From Alphaproteobacteria bacterium (GTDB lineage: Bacteria; Pseudomonadota; Alphaproteobacteria; Rhizobiales; Rhizobiaceae): a stretch of 15,959 bases of DNA. Numbering within the stretch: position 1 is the stretch's first letter; every line of letters starts with the position of its first letter. The translations under genes and the position numbers were made by a program. Location of the stretch: NCBI GenBank assembly GCA_030428345.1, contig JAUIBM010000011.1:1-15959 (forward strand), in the 5' to 3' direction. Positions 7,124-14,550 of the stretch are shown piece by piece. The notes under the pieces were generated by a model, which worked only from the letters and a program-made list of their open reading frames with translations, did no database searches and was not told the origin of the DNA.

Positions 7124-7167
7124 GGTTTGCGGCGGCGGCGGGAATGGTTGCGCAAAGCGGCGTGAGG
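7124..7167 (+). repeat. 44-bp direct repeat, copy B
   Basis: Second copy of the repeat at 6601-6644, 523 bp away, with mismatches at only four positions (corresponding to 6602, 6606, 6617 and 6636). It ends 10 nt before the upstream candidate start (ATG 7177) and 39 nt before the preferred start (ATG 7207) of the sulfotransferase-like gene, so it probably lies in that gene's promoter or leader. Confidence 0.75.
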
Positions 7168-7206
7168 AACGACAGTATGCGGGAATCAGACGTCACGGGA
7201 GGCAGC

Positions 7207-7929
7207 ATGATCGTCGCGATGTGGTCGGGTCCGCGCAATCTTTCGACGGCGATGATGCGCAGCTTCGCGCAGCGCGCCGACACGCATTGCTGGGACGAAC
7301 CCTTCTATGCCGCCTATCTGGCGGCGACCGGCCTTGAACACCCCATGCACCACGAAGTGATCGCGGCCGGGATCGCCGACGCCGGCGACGTGGCGGCGGC
7401 CTGCGCCGACGCGCCGCCGGCGGAAAAGCCGGTCTTCTACCAGAAGCACATGACGCATCACATGCTGCCGGGCTTCCCGCTCGAGTGGACCGACAAGGTG
7501 ACCAACGCCTTCCTGATCCGCGCGCCGGAGCCCGTGCTCGCAAGCTATGTGAGGAAGCATGAGAGCGTCGGCGCGTCCGATATCGGCTTCGCCATGCAGC
7601 GCGAACTGTTCGACCGCGCGGCGGACCGGTCCGGTTCGGCTCCGCCCGTCGTGGATTCGGCCGATGTCCGCGCCGATCCGCCCGGCACGCTCGCCGCGCT
7701 TTGCGCCGCGCTCGGCATCGCCTTCGACCCGGCCATGCTTTCCTGGAAGCCCGGCCCCGCGCCCGAGGACGGCGTGTGGGGCGCGCACTGGTATGACGCG
7801 ATCTGGAAGTCGACCGGCTTCGGCCCGGCGGGGGAGGATGCGCCGGCGCTGCCGCACCGCCTCGCCCGGATCGCCGATGAGGTCCGCCCGCATTACGACT
7901 ATCTGCGGCAATTCCGGGTAAAGACCTGA
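7207..7929 (+). CDS. Sulfotransferase-like protein
   Basis: 240 residues from the ATG at 7207 (GGGAGG 4 nt upstream), where the conserved family sequence begins. An in-frame ATG at 7177 with AGGA 8 nt upstream is a real alternative and would add ten residues. SGPRNLST (7-14) resembles the P-loop-like 5'-phosphosulfate-binding loop of sulfotransferases, and LIRAPEPVLASY (103-114, with R105 and S113) resembles the 3'-phosphate-binding motif. The fold class transfers sulfonate from PAPS to hydroxyl or amine acceptors, but this short bacterial group is poorly characterised and is often mis-annotated as an aminotransferase-like or hydrolase protein. No PAPS-synthesis genes are nearby. It lies 89 nt upstream of the SBP-caspase gene on the same strand; co-transcription is possible but unproven. 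Confidence 0.72.
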   Translation: MIVAMWSGPRNLSTAMMRSFAQRADTHCWDEPFYAAYLAATGLEHPMHHEVIAAGIADAGDVAAACADAPPAEKPVFYQKHMTHHMLPGFPLEWTDKVTNAFLIRAPEPVLASYVRKHESVGASDIGFAMQRELFDRAADRSGSAPPVVDSADVRADPPGTLAALCAALGIAFDPAMLSWKPGPAPEDGVWGAHWYDAIWKSTGFGPAGEDAPALPHRLARIADEVRPHYDYLRQFRVKT

Positions 7930-8018
7930 GTGTTGGCGGCATGCCGAATTTCTTGCCTTTTCGCCGAAACTGAATTCTTGTTGCCAAGGGTTGTTGTTCG
8001 GAAGACGGGAACTGGCGG

Positions 8019-10574
8019 ATGAGACGCATCGCATTGGCAGTCGCGTTGTCGGCCCTGGCGCTTGTCGGCGCAGCTTGCGGGCCGGCTTCCGCCGCCAGGC
8101 TGGTTTATTGTTCGGAAGCCTCGCCCGATGGCTTCGACCCGGCTCTGTACACTTCCGGCGCCACCTTCGATGCATCCTCGCGCACGATCTATGACAGGCT
8201 GGTCCTCCGCAGGCCGGGCACCACCGAACCCATGCCCGGCCTTGCCGAAAGCTGGACGATCTCTCCGGACGGCCTCGAATATGTGTTCAGGCTGCGGCGC
8301 GGCGTCGCCTTCCACAGCACCAGCTATTTCACGCCGACGCGCGAATTCAACGCCGACGACGTGATCTTCTCGCTCCAGCGGCAGATCCAGCCGGACCATC
8401 CCTATGCGCGTTATGTGAAGGGCGGCGCCTGGGACTATGCCGAGGGCATGTCCATCCCGCAATTGATCAAGAGCATCGACAAGGTCGACGACTACACGGT
8501 TCGCATGGTGCTGACGCGCGCCGACGCGGAAATCATTGCCGATCTGGCGATGGATTTCGGCTCGATCCTCTCGGCCGAATATGCCGAGAAACTTGCCGCC
8601 AGCGGACGCAAGGAGCAGTTGAACAGCGCGCCGATCGGCACCGGTCCGTTCCAGTTCGTTTCCTACAGCCCCATTTCCAAGATCGAATACGCCGCCAATC
8701 CCGATTATTGGGGCGGCAAGCCGCAGATCGACGAACTGGTTTTCAAGATCGAGGCGGATTCGCGCAGGCGCGTCTCCCTGCTCAGATCCGGCGAGTGCCA
8801 GGTCGCCTCCTATCCGAATGTCTCGGAGATTGCCGATCTGAAGGCGGATCCGGAGATTCGCGTCGCCGAATCGGTCGCGCTCAATGTGGGCTATCTGGCC
8901 TTCAACGCCCTCCAGAAGCCGTTTGACGATCCGCGCGTGCGCATGGCGATCAGCATGGCGATCGACAGGAACGCGATCGTGCGCGAAGTGTTCGCCGGCG
9001 CAGCCGTGGTGGCGAAGAACCCGATTCCGCCTACCGTATGGTCCTTCAACGACCAGGTCGACGACTACCCCTATGACCCGGCCGCGGCGCGAAAGATGCT
9101 GGCCGAGGCGGGCGTGCGGAACCTGACAATGAAAATCTGGTCGATGCCCGTCGCCCGGCCCTACAATCCGAACGGCCAGCGCACGGCCGAGATGATCAAG
9201 GAGGATCTCGCCGCGATCGGGGTGAAGGTCGAGATCGTCAAGAAGGAGTGGGTCGACTACCTGACCGCGTCCCGGGCTAAGGACCGCGACGGGGCCGTGC
9301 TGCTGGGATGGACCGGCGACAATGGCGACCCGGCGAACTTTCTCGACATACTGCTCGGCTGCAAAGGCGTCGGCAGCGTCAATCGCGCGCAATGGTGCAA
9401 CAAGGACTTCGACGAACTGACGCGCAAGGCCAAGGCGGCAACAGACCAGCGCGAGAGGGCGCAGTATTACAAGCAGGCCCAGAGCATCTTTAGGGAAGAG
9501 GCGCCGTGGGCGACCATCGCCCATTCGATCACCTATCTGCCGATGTCGCGGAGTGTGCAGGGCTTCACGATGGATCCGATGGGCGGCGTCAATTTCGGCG
9601 CCGTCAGGCTCGGCGACGCGAACACCGCCCTCGCCGCGATCCCGCCCGCGGCAAGCAAGCCTGCGCCCGACGCCGCGAAAGCCGCGAGCCGACCGGCCGC
9701 GGAACAGCCGGCGGCTGATACGCCCGGCGCTGCAACGGGCCTGACGCAGGAGGCGATGCTTCGCAAGCAGATCGAAGCGCAGTTGCGCAAGGAATTCGAG
9801 GAGAAACTGCGGGCGAAACTGAGCGCCAATGAAGGCGTCGTGAAGGCAAGCGACCTGGAAGGACGGCGCGTGGCGCTGGTCGTCGGCAACAACATCTACG
9901 ACAATGTCAATTCGCTGCAGAAGGCGGTGGGTGACGCTTCGGCGGTCTCAAAACGGCTGGAGGAACTGGGCTTTGCTGTAACGGTCGGCCGGAACCTTTC
10001 CATCATCGACACCGAACGGACCATCTCGCATTTCGTGGACGATATCCGCCCCGGCGATACCGTGTTCTTCCATTTTTCCGGCCATGGCATCGAGGTGAAC
10101 GGCGACAATCTGCTGCTCGCGACCGACGTGCCCCAGGTCGCCGATGGCGAGGCGCGGGTCATCCGCCGCTACGGATTGTCCGCCTCGCAGACCATCGAGG
10201 ATTTCCAGCGCGCCGGCGCGACGACGGTCGTCGCCGTACTGGACGCATGCCGCGAGAACCCGTTCGGCGCGCGCGCCGTGCGCCGTCTGGGCACGAGGGG
10301 CGGACTTGGCAAGATGGACACCGCCCAGGGAACCTTCATCATGTTCTCGGCGGGAACCGGCCAGTTGGCGCTCGACCGGCTGAGCGACGATGACGGCGAA
10401 GCCACATCGGTGTTCACCCGCACCCTGCTGCAGAATCTGGGAAGATCGGACATGAGCCTGACCGACATCGCCAAGGCGACGCAGGTCGAGGTCCGCGATC
10501 TGGCCAGATCGGTGGGCCACAACCAGACGCCGGCCTATTACGACCAGATCGTCGGCGAAGTGCGCATTCGCTGA
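8019..10574 (+). CDS. Periplasmic dipeptide-binding protein fused to a caspase-like (C14) protease
   Basis: 851 residues in one uninterrupted frame; the start codon has only a weak ribosome-binding site. Signal peptide about 1-26. Residues 27-538 are a full-length family-5 solute-binding protein very close to E. coli DppA. It keeps the dipeptide-binding residues (D434 in WTGDNGD equals DppA D408; R380 in RPYNPN equals R355) and both DppA disulfide pairs (C31/C260, C448/C460). A Pro/Ala-rich linker (539-573) and a charged helix of coiled-coil type (575-606) lead to a caspase-like domain (614-851). This begins RRVALVVGNNIY and carries catalytic H689 in HFSGHG and C744 in LDACRENPF, followed by the family-typical GTFIMFSAGTGQLA and SVFTRTLLQNL. 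The export signal places the protease in the periplasm. Role unknown; peptide-gated proteolysis or generation of peptides for DppBC are inferences. It precedes a stand-alone dppA by 192 nt. Confidence 0.9.
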   Translation: MRRIALAVALSALALVGAACGPASAARLVYCSEASPDGFDPALYTSGATFDASSRTIYDRLVLRRPGTTEPMPGLAESWTISPDGLEYVFRLRRGVAFHSTSYFTPTREFNADDVIFSLQRQIQPDHPYARYVKGGAWDYAEGMSIPQLIKSIDKVDDYTVRMVLTRADAEIIADLAMDFGSILSAEYAEKLAASGRKEQLNSAPIGTGPFQFVSYSPISKIEYAANPDYWGGKPQIDELVFKIEADSRRRVSLLRSGECQVASYPNVSEIADLKADPEIRVAESVALNVGYLAFNALQKPFDDPRVRMAISMAIDRNAIVREVFAGAAVVAKNPIPPTVWSFNDQVDDYPYDPAAARKMLAEAGVRNLTMKIWSMPVARPYNPNGQRTAEMIKEDLAAIGVKVEIVKKEWVDYLTASRAKDRDGAVLLGWTGDNGDPANFLDILLGCKGVGSVNRAQWCNKDFDELTRKAKAATDQRERAQYYKQAQSIFREEAPWATIAHSITYLPMSRSVQGFTMDPMGGVNFGAVRLGDANTALAAIPPAASKPAPDAAKAASRPAAEQPAADTPGAATGLTQEAMLRKQIEAQLRKEFEEKLRAKLSANEGVVKASDLEGRRVALVVGNNIYDNVNSLQKAVGDASAVSKRLEELGFAVTVGRNLSIIDTERTISHFVDDIRPGDTVFFHFSGHGIEVNGDNLLLATDVPQVADGEARVIRRYGLSASQTIEDFQRAGATTVVAVLDACRENPFGARAVRRLGTRGGLGKMDTAQGTFIMFSAGTGQLALDRLSDDDGEATSVFTRTLLQNLGRSDMSLTDIAKATQVEVRDLARSVGHNQTPAYYDQIVGEVRIR

Positions 10575-10766
10575 GACGAAGCGCAAAACCTTCCCTTGCA
10601 ATTGGCGGTGGGCGCAGCCCTGTTTTTGACCATGCAGACAAAATCCCTGTTGCGTTTTGGCTCCATTTGAATTTGTCTTTGCGGCAGGGTCCTGCAGAAT
10701 AATGGGAACGACGGCCATTCCATGGCTGTATTGCCGCGGGGCTGAAACACTCCAAGGAGGAATTCC

Positions 10767-12362
10767 ATGAAGAACATGGCAACGCTGCTGGCGACCACGG
10801 CCATTCTGGCCACGCTGGCGACTGCGGCGCATTCAAAAACGCTGGTCTTTTGCTCAGAGGCCTCGCCGGCGCATTTCGATCCGGGGCCGACCACCGGCGG
10901 CAATGATTTCGACGCCTCTTCGCGCACCATGTATAACCGTCTGGTGGAATTCGAACATGGCGGCACGGCCGTCAAGCCGGGACTGGCCGAGAGCTGGGAG
11001 ATTTCCGACGACGGCCTGGAATACACCTTCCACCTGCGCCCCGGCGTGAAGTTTCACACCACCGAGTATTTCACCCCCACGCGCGACATGAACGCCGACG
11101 ACGTGATCTTCTCGTTCGAGCGCCAGTGGAAGGAAGACAATCCGTGGTACGCCTATCTGTCGGGCCTCACCTGGGACTATTTCCAGGGCATGGACATGCC
11201 CAAATTCCTCAAGTCCATCGAGAAGGTCGACGATCTGACCGTCAAGATGACGCTGACTGAGCCCAACGCGCCGATGCTGGCCAATCTGGGCATGGACTTC
11301 GCCTCCATCATGTCGAAGGAATATGCCGACCAGCTCGTCGCCTCGGGCGATCTGGCCAGCCTCTCGACCAAGCCGATCGGCACCGGACCGTTCCAGTTCG
11401 TCGCCTATCAGGCCGACGCCGTGATCCGCTACAAGGCCTTCCCCGATTACTGGGCCGGCAAGGTGGCGATCGACGATCTGATCTTTGCAATCACCACCGA
11501 GCCTGCAACCCGCGTGCAGAAGCTGAAGGCGGGCGAGTGCGATATCATGCCCTACCCGGCTCCGGCCGACATCGCGGGGCTGAAGGCCGATCCCGAGATC
11601 AACGTCATGGAGCAGGAAGGCCTGAACATCGGCTACATGTCCTACAACGTGACCATCCCGCCGATGGACAAGGTCGAGGTCCGCAAGGCGCTGAGCACCG
11701 CCATCAACAAGGACGCGATCATCGAGGCGGTCTATCAGGGCGCAGGCCAGTCGGCGACCAACCTGATCCCGCCGACGATGTGGTCCTACAACAAGTCGGT
11801 CAAGGACAACCCCTACGATCCGGACGCCGCCAAGAAGATGCTCGAGGACGCGGGCGTCAAGGATCTGACGATCGATCTGTGGGCGATGCCGGTCTCACGG
11901 CCGTACAATCCGAACGCCCAGCGCGTCGCGGAACTGATCCAGGCCGACTGGGCCAAGATCGGCGTCAAGGCGAACATCGTCACCTATGAATGGACGGAGT
12001 ACCGCACGCGCGGCAAGCTGAAGGACCGCCCGGGCGCGTTCCAGATCGGCTGGACTGGCGACAATGGCGATCCGGACAATTTCTTCGCCACCCTGTTCTC
12101 GTGCTCGGCGATCGGCGTCTCGAACTATTCGAGCTGGTGCGATCCCGAATTCGAGAAGCTGACGCAGGACGCCAAGAAAGTCTCGGACATCGCCGAGCGC
12201 ACCAAGCTGTATGAGCAGGCGCAGGTCGTGTTCAAGCGCGAGGAGCCGGCCCTGACCATCGCCCACTCCAAGGTGTTCATGCCGATGCGCAAGCGCGTGA
12301 CGGGCTTCACCATGGACCCGCTCGGCATCCATCGCTTCGACAATGTCGATGTGAGCGAATAA
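10767..12362 (+). CDS. dppA: Dipeptide ABC transporter periplasmic substrate-binding protein DppA
   Basis: 531 residues (E. coli DppA has 535); ATG at 10767 with a near-perfect AAGGAGG 6 nt upstream, implying strong translation. Signal peptide 1-23 (cleavage about AHS-KT). Hallmarks shared with E. coli DppA are the family-5 region around GLAESWEIS (72-80), D432 in WTGDNGDPDNFFATLF for the peptide N-terminus, R378 in RPYNPNA for its C-terminus, and disulfide cysteines C29/C258 and C446/C458. It captures dipeptides in the periplasm for DppBC; some DppA proteins also bind 5-aminolevulinate or heme. It is a paralogue of the SBP half of the gene upstream but has no protease domain. The 192-nt gap before it could carry its own promoter (weak TTGTCT at 10673 - 16 nt - CAGAAT). 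A strong hairpin follows its stop. Confidence 0.95.
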   Translation: MKNMATLLATTAILATLATAAHSKTLVFCSEASPAHFDPGPTTGGNDFDASSRTMYNRLVEFEHGGTAVKPGLAESWEISDDGLEYTFHLRPGVKFHTTEYFTPTRDMNADDVIFSFERQWKEDNPWYAYLSGLTWDYFQGMDMPKFLKSIEKVDDLTVKMTLTEPNAPMLANLGMDFASIMSKEYADQLVASGDLASLSTKPIGTGPFQFVAYQADAVIRYKAFPDYWAGKVAIDDLIFAITTEPATRVQKLKAGECDIMPYPAPADIAGLKADPEINVMEQEGLNIGYMSYNVTIPPMDKVEVRKALSTAINKDAIIEAVYQGAGQSATNLIPPTMWSYNKSVKDNPYDPDAAKKMLEDAGVKDLTIDLWAMPVSRPYNPNAQRVAELIQADWAKIGVKANIVTYEWTEYRTRGKLKDRPGAFQIGWTGDNGDPDNFFATLFSCSAIGVSNYSSWCDPEFEKLTQDAKKVSDIAERTKLYEQAQVVFKREEPALTIAHSKVFMPMRKRVTGFTMDPLGIHRFDNVDVSE

Positions 12363-12373
12363 CCATCCAAACC

Positions 12374-12401
12374 GGACGGGCGGCCGCATGGCCGCCCGTT
12401 C
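12374..12401 (+). promoter_or_regulatory. Strong stem-loop between dppA and the peptidase gene
   Basis: A perfect 10-bp inverted repeat, ACGGGCGGCC / GGCCGCCCGT (12376-12385, 12390-12399), encloses a 4-nt GCAT loop; one G-U and one G-C pair extend it to 12 bp. It lies 11 nt after the dppA stop and has no T tract. Such hairpins often follow binding-protein genes in ABC operons, protecting the SBP mRNA and lowering downstream expression. The annotated ATG of the next gene (12388-12390) straddles the loop and stem. Confidence 0.5.
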
Positions 12402-13527
12402 ACCCCTCGAATTGCGCTGGTGCCCATTGCCTGACTCCCGGCTCGAACCGCTTTCCCACATCATGCACTCGGCCGGCCTCGAAGCCGTCGCCATCGTCCC
12501 GGGCGCAAATTTCCGCCGGCTGTTCGGCGTCGATTTCCACCAGCACGAACGCCCGCTGGTGATCATCGCGGCGCGAGACCGCGCGCCGCTCGCCATCGTT
12601 CCCAATCTGGAAATGCCGTCCTTCGACGCGCTGGACTTTCCCGGCGAGGTGTTCGACTGGCTCGACGGGGACGGCTATCGCGGCGCCTTCGAGGCCGCCG
12701 CGACCCATCTGGAAGGGGTGCGCACCCTCGGCGTCGAAGGCCAGACGATGAAGGTCTTCGTCGCCATGGCGCTGGCCGAGGCGATGCCCGCCATGCGCCT
12801 CGTCGATTCGCACGCCACCATCTCCGCCATCCGCCTGCACAAGCGCGCCGAGGACGTGGCGATGCTGCGCCGGGCGATCGAACTCTCGGAGCAGGCGCTG
12901 GAAGCGACACTCGGCGAAATTCGCGAAGGCATGAGCGAGACGCAGGTCGAAGCGATCCTGCTCAGGAATCTCTTCGAAAGCGGCTGCGACGGGCTGGCCT
13001 TCGGCCCCATTGTGGCGGCCGGCGACAATTGCGCCCGCTCGCACGCCAAGGCCCGGCCGGACTACCGTCTCCGCGAGGGCGACGCCCTGCTGTTCGATTT
13101 CGGCGGCTCGATCGGCGGCTACAATGCCGACATCACCCGCACCTTCTTCGTCGGATCGGTCAGCGAGCGTGACCGGGCCTTCTACGACACGGTGCTGAGG
13201 GCCAATGAGGCGGGGCGGGCCGCCTGCAGGCCCGGCGCGACGGCGCATCATGTCGACGATGTCGTGCAGTGCGTCCTGGAGGCCTCGCCCTTCGCCGCTT
13301 TCGCGCGCCACCGGACCGGCCATGGCCTGGGGCTGGAGGTGCATGAGGAGCCCTATATCATCCGCGGCAATCACCGGGCGCTGGAGCCCGGCATGGTGTT
13401 CACCGTCGAGCCGGGGCTGTATCGCGCCGGCCATCTCGGCGTGCGGATCGAGGACGACATGCTGATCACGCCGGAAGGGGTGGAGTGCCTCACCTCGTTT
13501 CCGCGCGAATTGCGGCTGGTCGGATAG
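12388..13527 (+). CDS. M24-family metallopeptidase (Xaa-Pro dipeptidase/aminopeptidase type)
   Basis: 379 residues from the ATG at 12388. The start is uncertain: no clear Shine-Dalgarno, and the ATG sits in a stem-loop; in-frame TTG codons at 12412 and 12427 are alternatives, and family similarity begins at about residue 16. The N-terminal creatinase-like domain covers about 16-145 and the pita-bread catalytic domain about 155-375. The five metal ligands are all visible: D237 (LFDFGG), D248 (ADITRT), H312 (RTGHGLG), E341 (TVEPGLY) and E355 (RIEDDM). There is no signal peptide, so it acts in the cytoplasm, probably releasing amino acids from imported proline-containing or other dipeptides. Its place between dppA and dppB, with its stop 3 nt before the dppB ATG, supports a shared pathway. 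Xaa-Pro specificity is not proven by the sequence. Confidence 0.88.
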   Translation: MAARSPLELRWCPLPDSRLEPLSHIMHSAGLEAVAIVPGANFRRLFGVDFHQHERPLVIIAARDRAPLAIVPNLEMPSFDALDFPGEVFDWLDGDGYRGAFEAAATHLEGVRTLGVEGQTMKVFVAMALAEAMPAMRLVDSHATISAIRLHKRAEDVAMLRRAIELSEQALEATLGEIREGMSETQVEAILLRNLFESGCDGLAFGPIVAAGDNCARSHAKARPDYRLREGDALLFDFGGSIGGYNADITRTFFVGSVSERDRAFYDTVLRANEAGRAACRPGATAHHVDDVVQCVLEASPFAAFARHRTGHGLGLEVHEEPYIIRGNHRALEPGMVFTVEPGLYRAGHLGVRIEDDMLITPEGVECLTSFPRELRLVG

Positions 13528-13530
13528 CCG

Positions 13531-14538
13531 ATGCTGGGCTATCTGGCGCGCCGCATCGCACTGCTGGTTCCGACGGTTATCGGAATAACCATCGCCGCTT
13601 TCGCCTTCATCCGCCTGCTGCCGGGCGACCCGATCCTGGCCCTCGCGGGCCAGCATGGCGTGACGGCCGAGCGCTATGAAATCCTCAAGGAGCAATTCGG
13701 CTTCAACCGCCCGATCTGGGAGCAGTATTTCGACTATCTGCAGAATGTGCTGCATGGCGATTTCGGGATATCGCTTTCGTCCAAGCGGCCGGTGCTGGAA
13801 GAATTCCTGACGCGCTTTCCCGCGACGCTGGAGCTTTCGCTGTGCGCGATCATCTTTGCCGTGGCGCTGGGCATTCCCGCGGGCGTGTTCGCCGCCACGC
13901 AGCGCGGCAAGTTCGGCGACCAGGCCCTGATGGGCACCGCCCTTGTCGGCTATTCCATGCCGATCTTCTGGTGGGGCCTGCTGCTGATCATGTTCTTCTC
14001 AGGCTTCCTGGGCTGGACGCCGGTCTCCGGCCGCATCTCGCTGATGTACTACTTCCCCTCGGTCACCGGCTTCATGCTGATCGACTCCCTGCTTTCCGGG
14101 CAGAAGGGCGCCTTCGCCTCGGCGGCGAGCCATCTCGTCCTGCCGGCCATCGTGCTCGGCACGATCCCGCTGGCGGTGATCGCCAGGCAGACGCGTTCGG
14201 CGATGCTCGAGGTGCTGGGCGAGGATTATGTGCGCACCGCCCGCGCCAAGGGGCTGTCGCCCTTCGCGGTGATCGGCATCCACGCGCTGCGCAATGCGCT
14301 GATCCCCGTCATCACCGTGATCGGCCTGATGGTGGGCACGCTGCTGGCCGGGGCGATCCTGACGGAAACCATCTTCTCCTGGCCGGGCATCGGCAAGTGG
14401 ATGGTCGATTCGATCTTCCGCCGCGACTATCCGGTCGTCCAGGGCGGGCTCATGCTGATCGCGATGATCGTCATGCTCGTCAATCTGATCGTCGACATGC
14501 TGTACGGCCTGATCAATCCGCGCATCCGGCGCCAATAG
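13531..14538 (+). CDS. dppB: Dipeptide ABC transporter permease DppB
   Basis: 335 residues, close to the usual length of DppB. The ATG follows the peptidase stop by 3 nt with little ribosome-binding sequence, so translational coupling is likely. Membrane segment 1 (about 9-30) is followed by the N-terminal periplasmic region typical of DppB/OppB (RLLPGDPI, then a conserved GDFGIS), with five further membrane segments. The cytoplasmic EAA loop that contacts the ATPase is about 229-256 (EDYVRTARAKG, then a conserved RNALIPV). It forms the inner-membrane channel with DppC. The gene is 12 nt from dppC. Confidence 0.94.
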   Translation: MLGYLARRIALLVPTVIGITIAAFAFIRLLPGDPILALAGQHGVTAERYEILKEQFGFNRPIWEQYFDYLQNVLHGDFGISLSSKRPVLEEFLTRFPATLELSLCAIIFAVALGIPAGVFAATQRGKFGDQALMGTALVGYSMPIFWWGLLLIMFFSGFLGWTPVSGRISLMYYFPSVTGFMLIDSLLSGQKGAFASAASHLVLPAIVLGTIPLAVIARQTRSAMLEVLGEDYVRTARAKGLSPFAVIGIHALRNALIPVITVIGLMVGTLLAGAILTETIFSWPGIGKWMVDSIFRRDYPVVQGGLMLIAMIVMLVNLIVDMLYGLINPRIRRQ

Positions 14539-14550
14539 GAGACGGCGACG

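Noticed and set aside
7934..7960. Palindrome CGGCATGCCG followed by a T-containing stretch as a terminator after the sulfotransferase gene
   Set aside because: Only 3 bp can pair if a normal 4-nt loop is left, and there is no proper T tract.
8019..8096. Lipoprotein signal in the SBP-caspase fusion (cysteine at residue 20)
   Set aside because: The residues before the cysteine are GAA, which do not fit a lipobox needing Leu/Val/Ile at -3. A signal-peptidase I site follows a few residues later.
7899..9524. A 541-codon open frame on the minus strand opposite the SBP-caspase gene
   Set aside because: It has the His/Asp/Gly/Arg-rich composition of an antisense shadow of GC-rich DNA, with no motif or ribosome-binding site. 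The plus-strand frame has clear DppA and caspase signatures.
9600..9860. The SBP-caspase fusion as a frameshift or readthrough of two genes
   Set aside because: No stop codon separates the domains, and the linker is Pro/Ala-rich followed by a well-formed helix, as expected for an evolved interdomain connector. There is no ribosome-binding site before the caspase domain, though an assembly chimera cannot be excluded from sequence alone.
10575..10766. A confident sigma-70 promoter in the gap before dppA
   Set aside because: The best candidate (TTGTCT - 16 nt - CAGAAT) matches poorly and no operator symmetry was found, so it is mentioned only as weak within the dppA entry.
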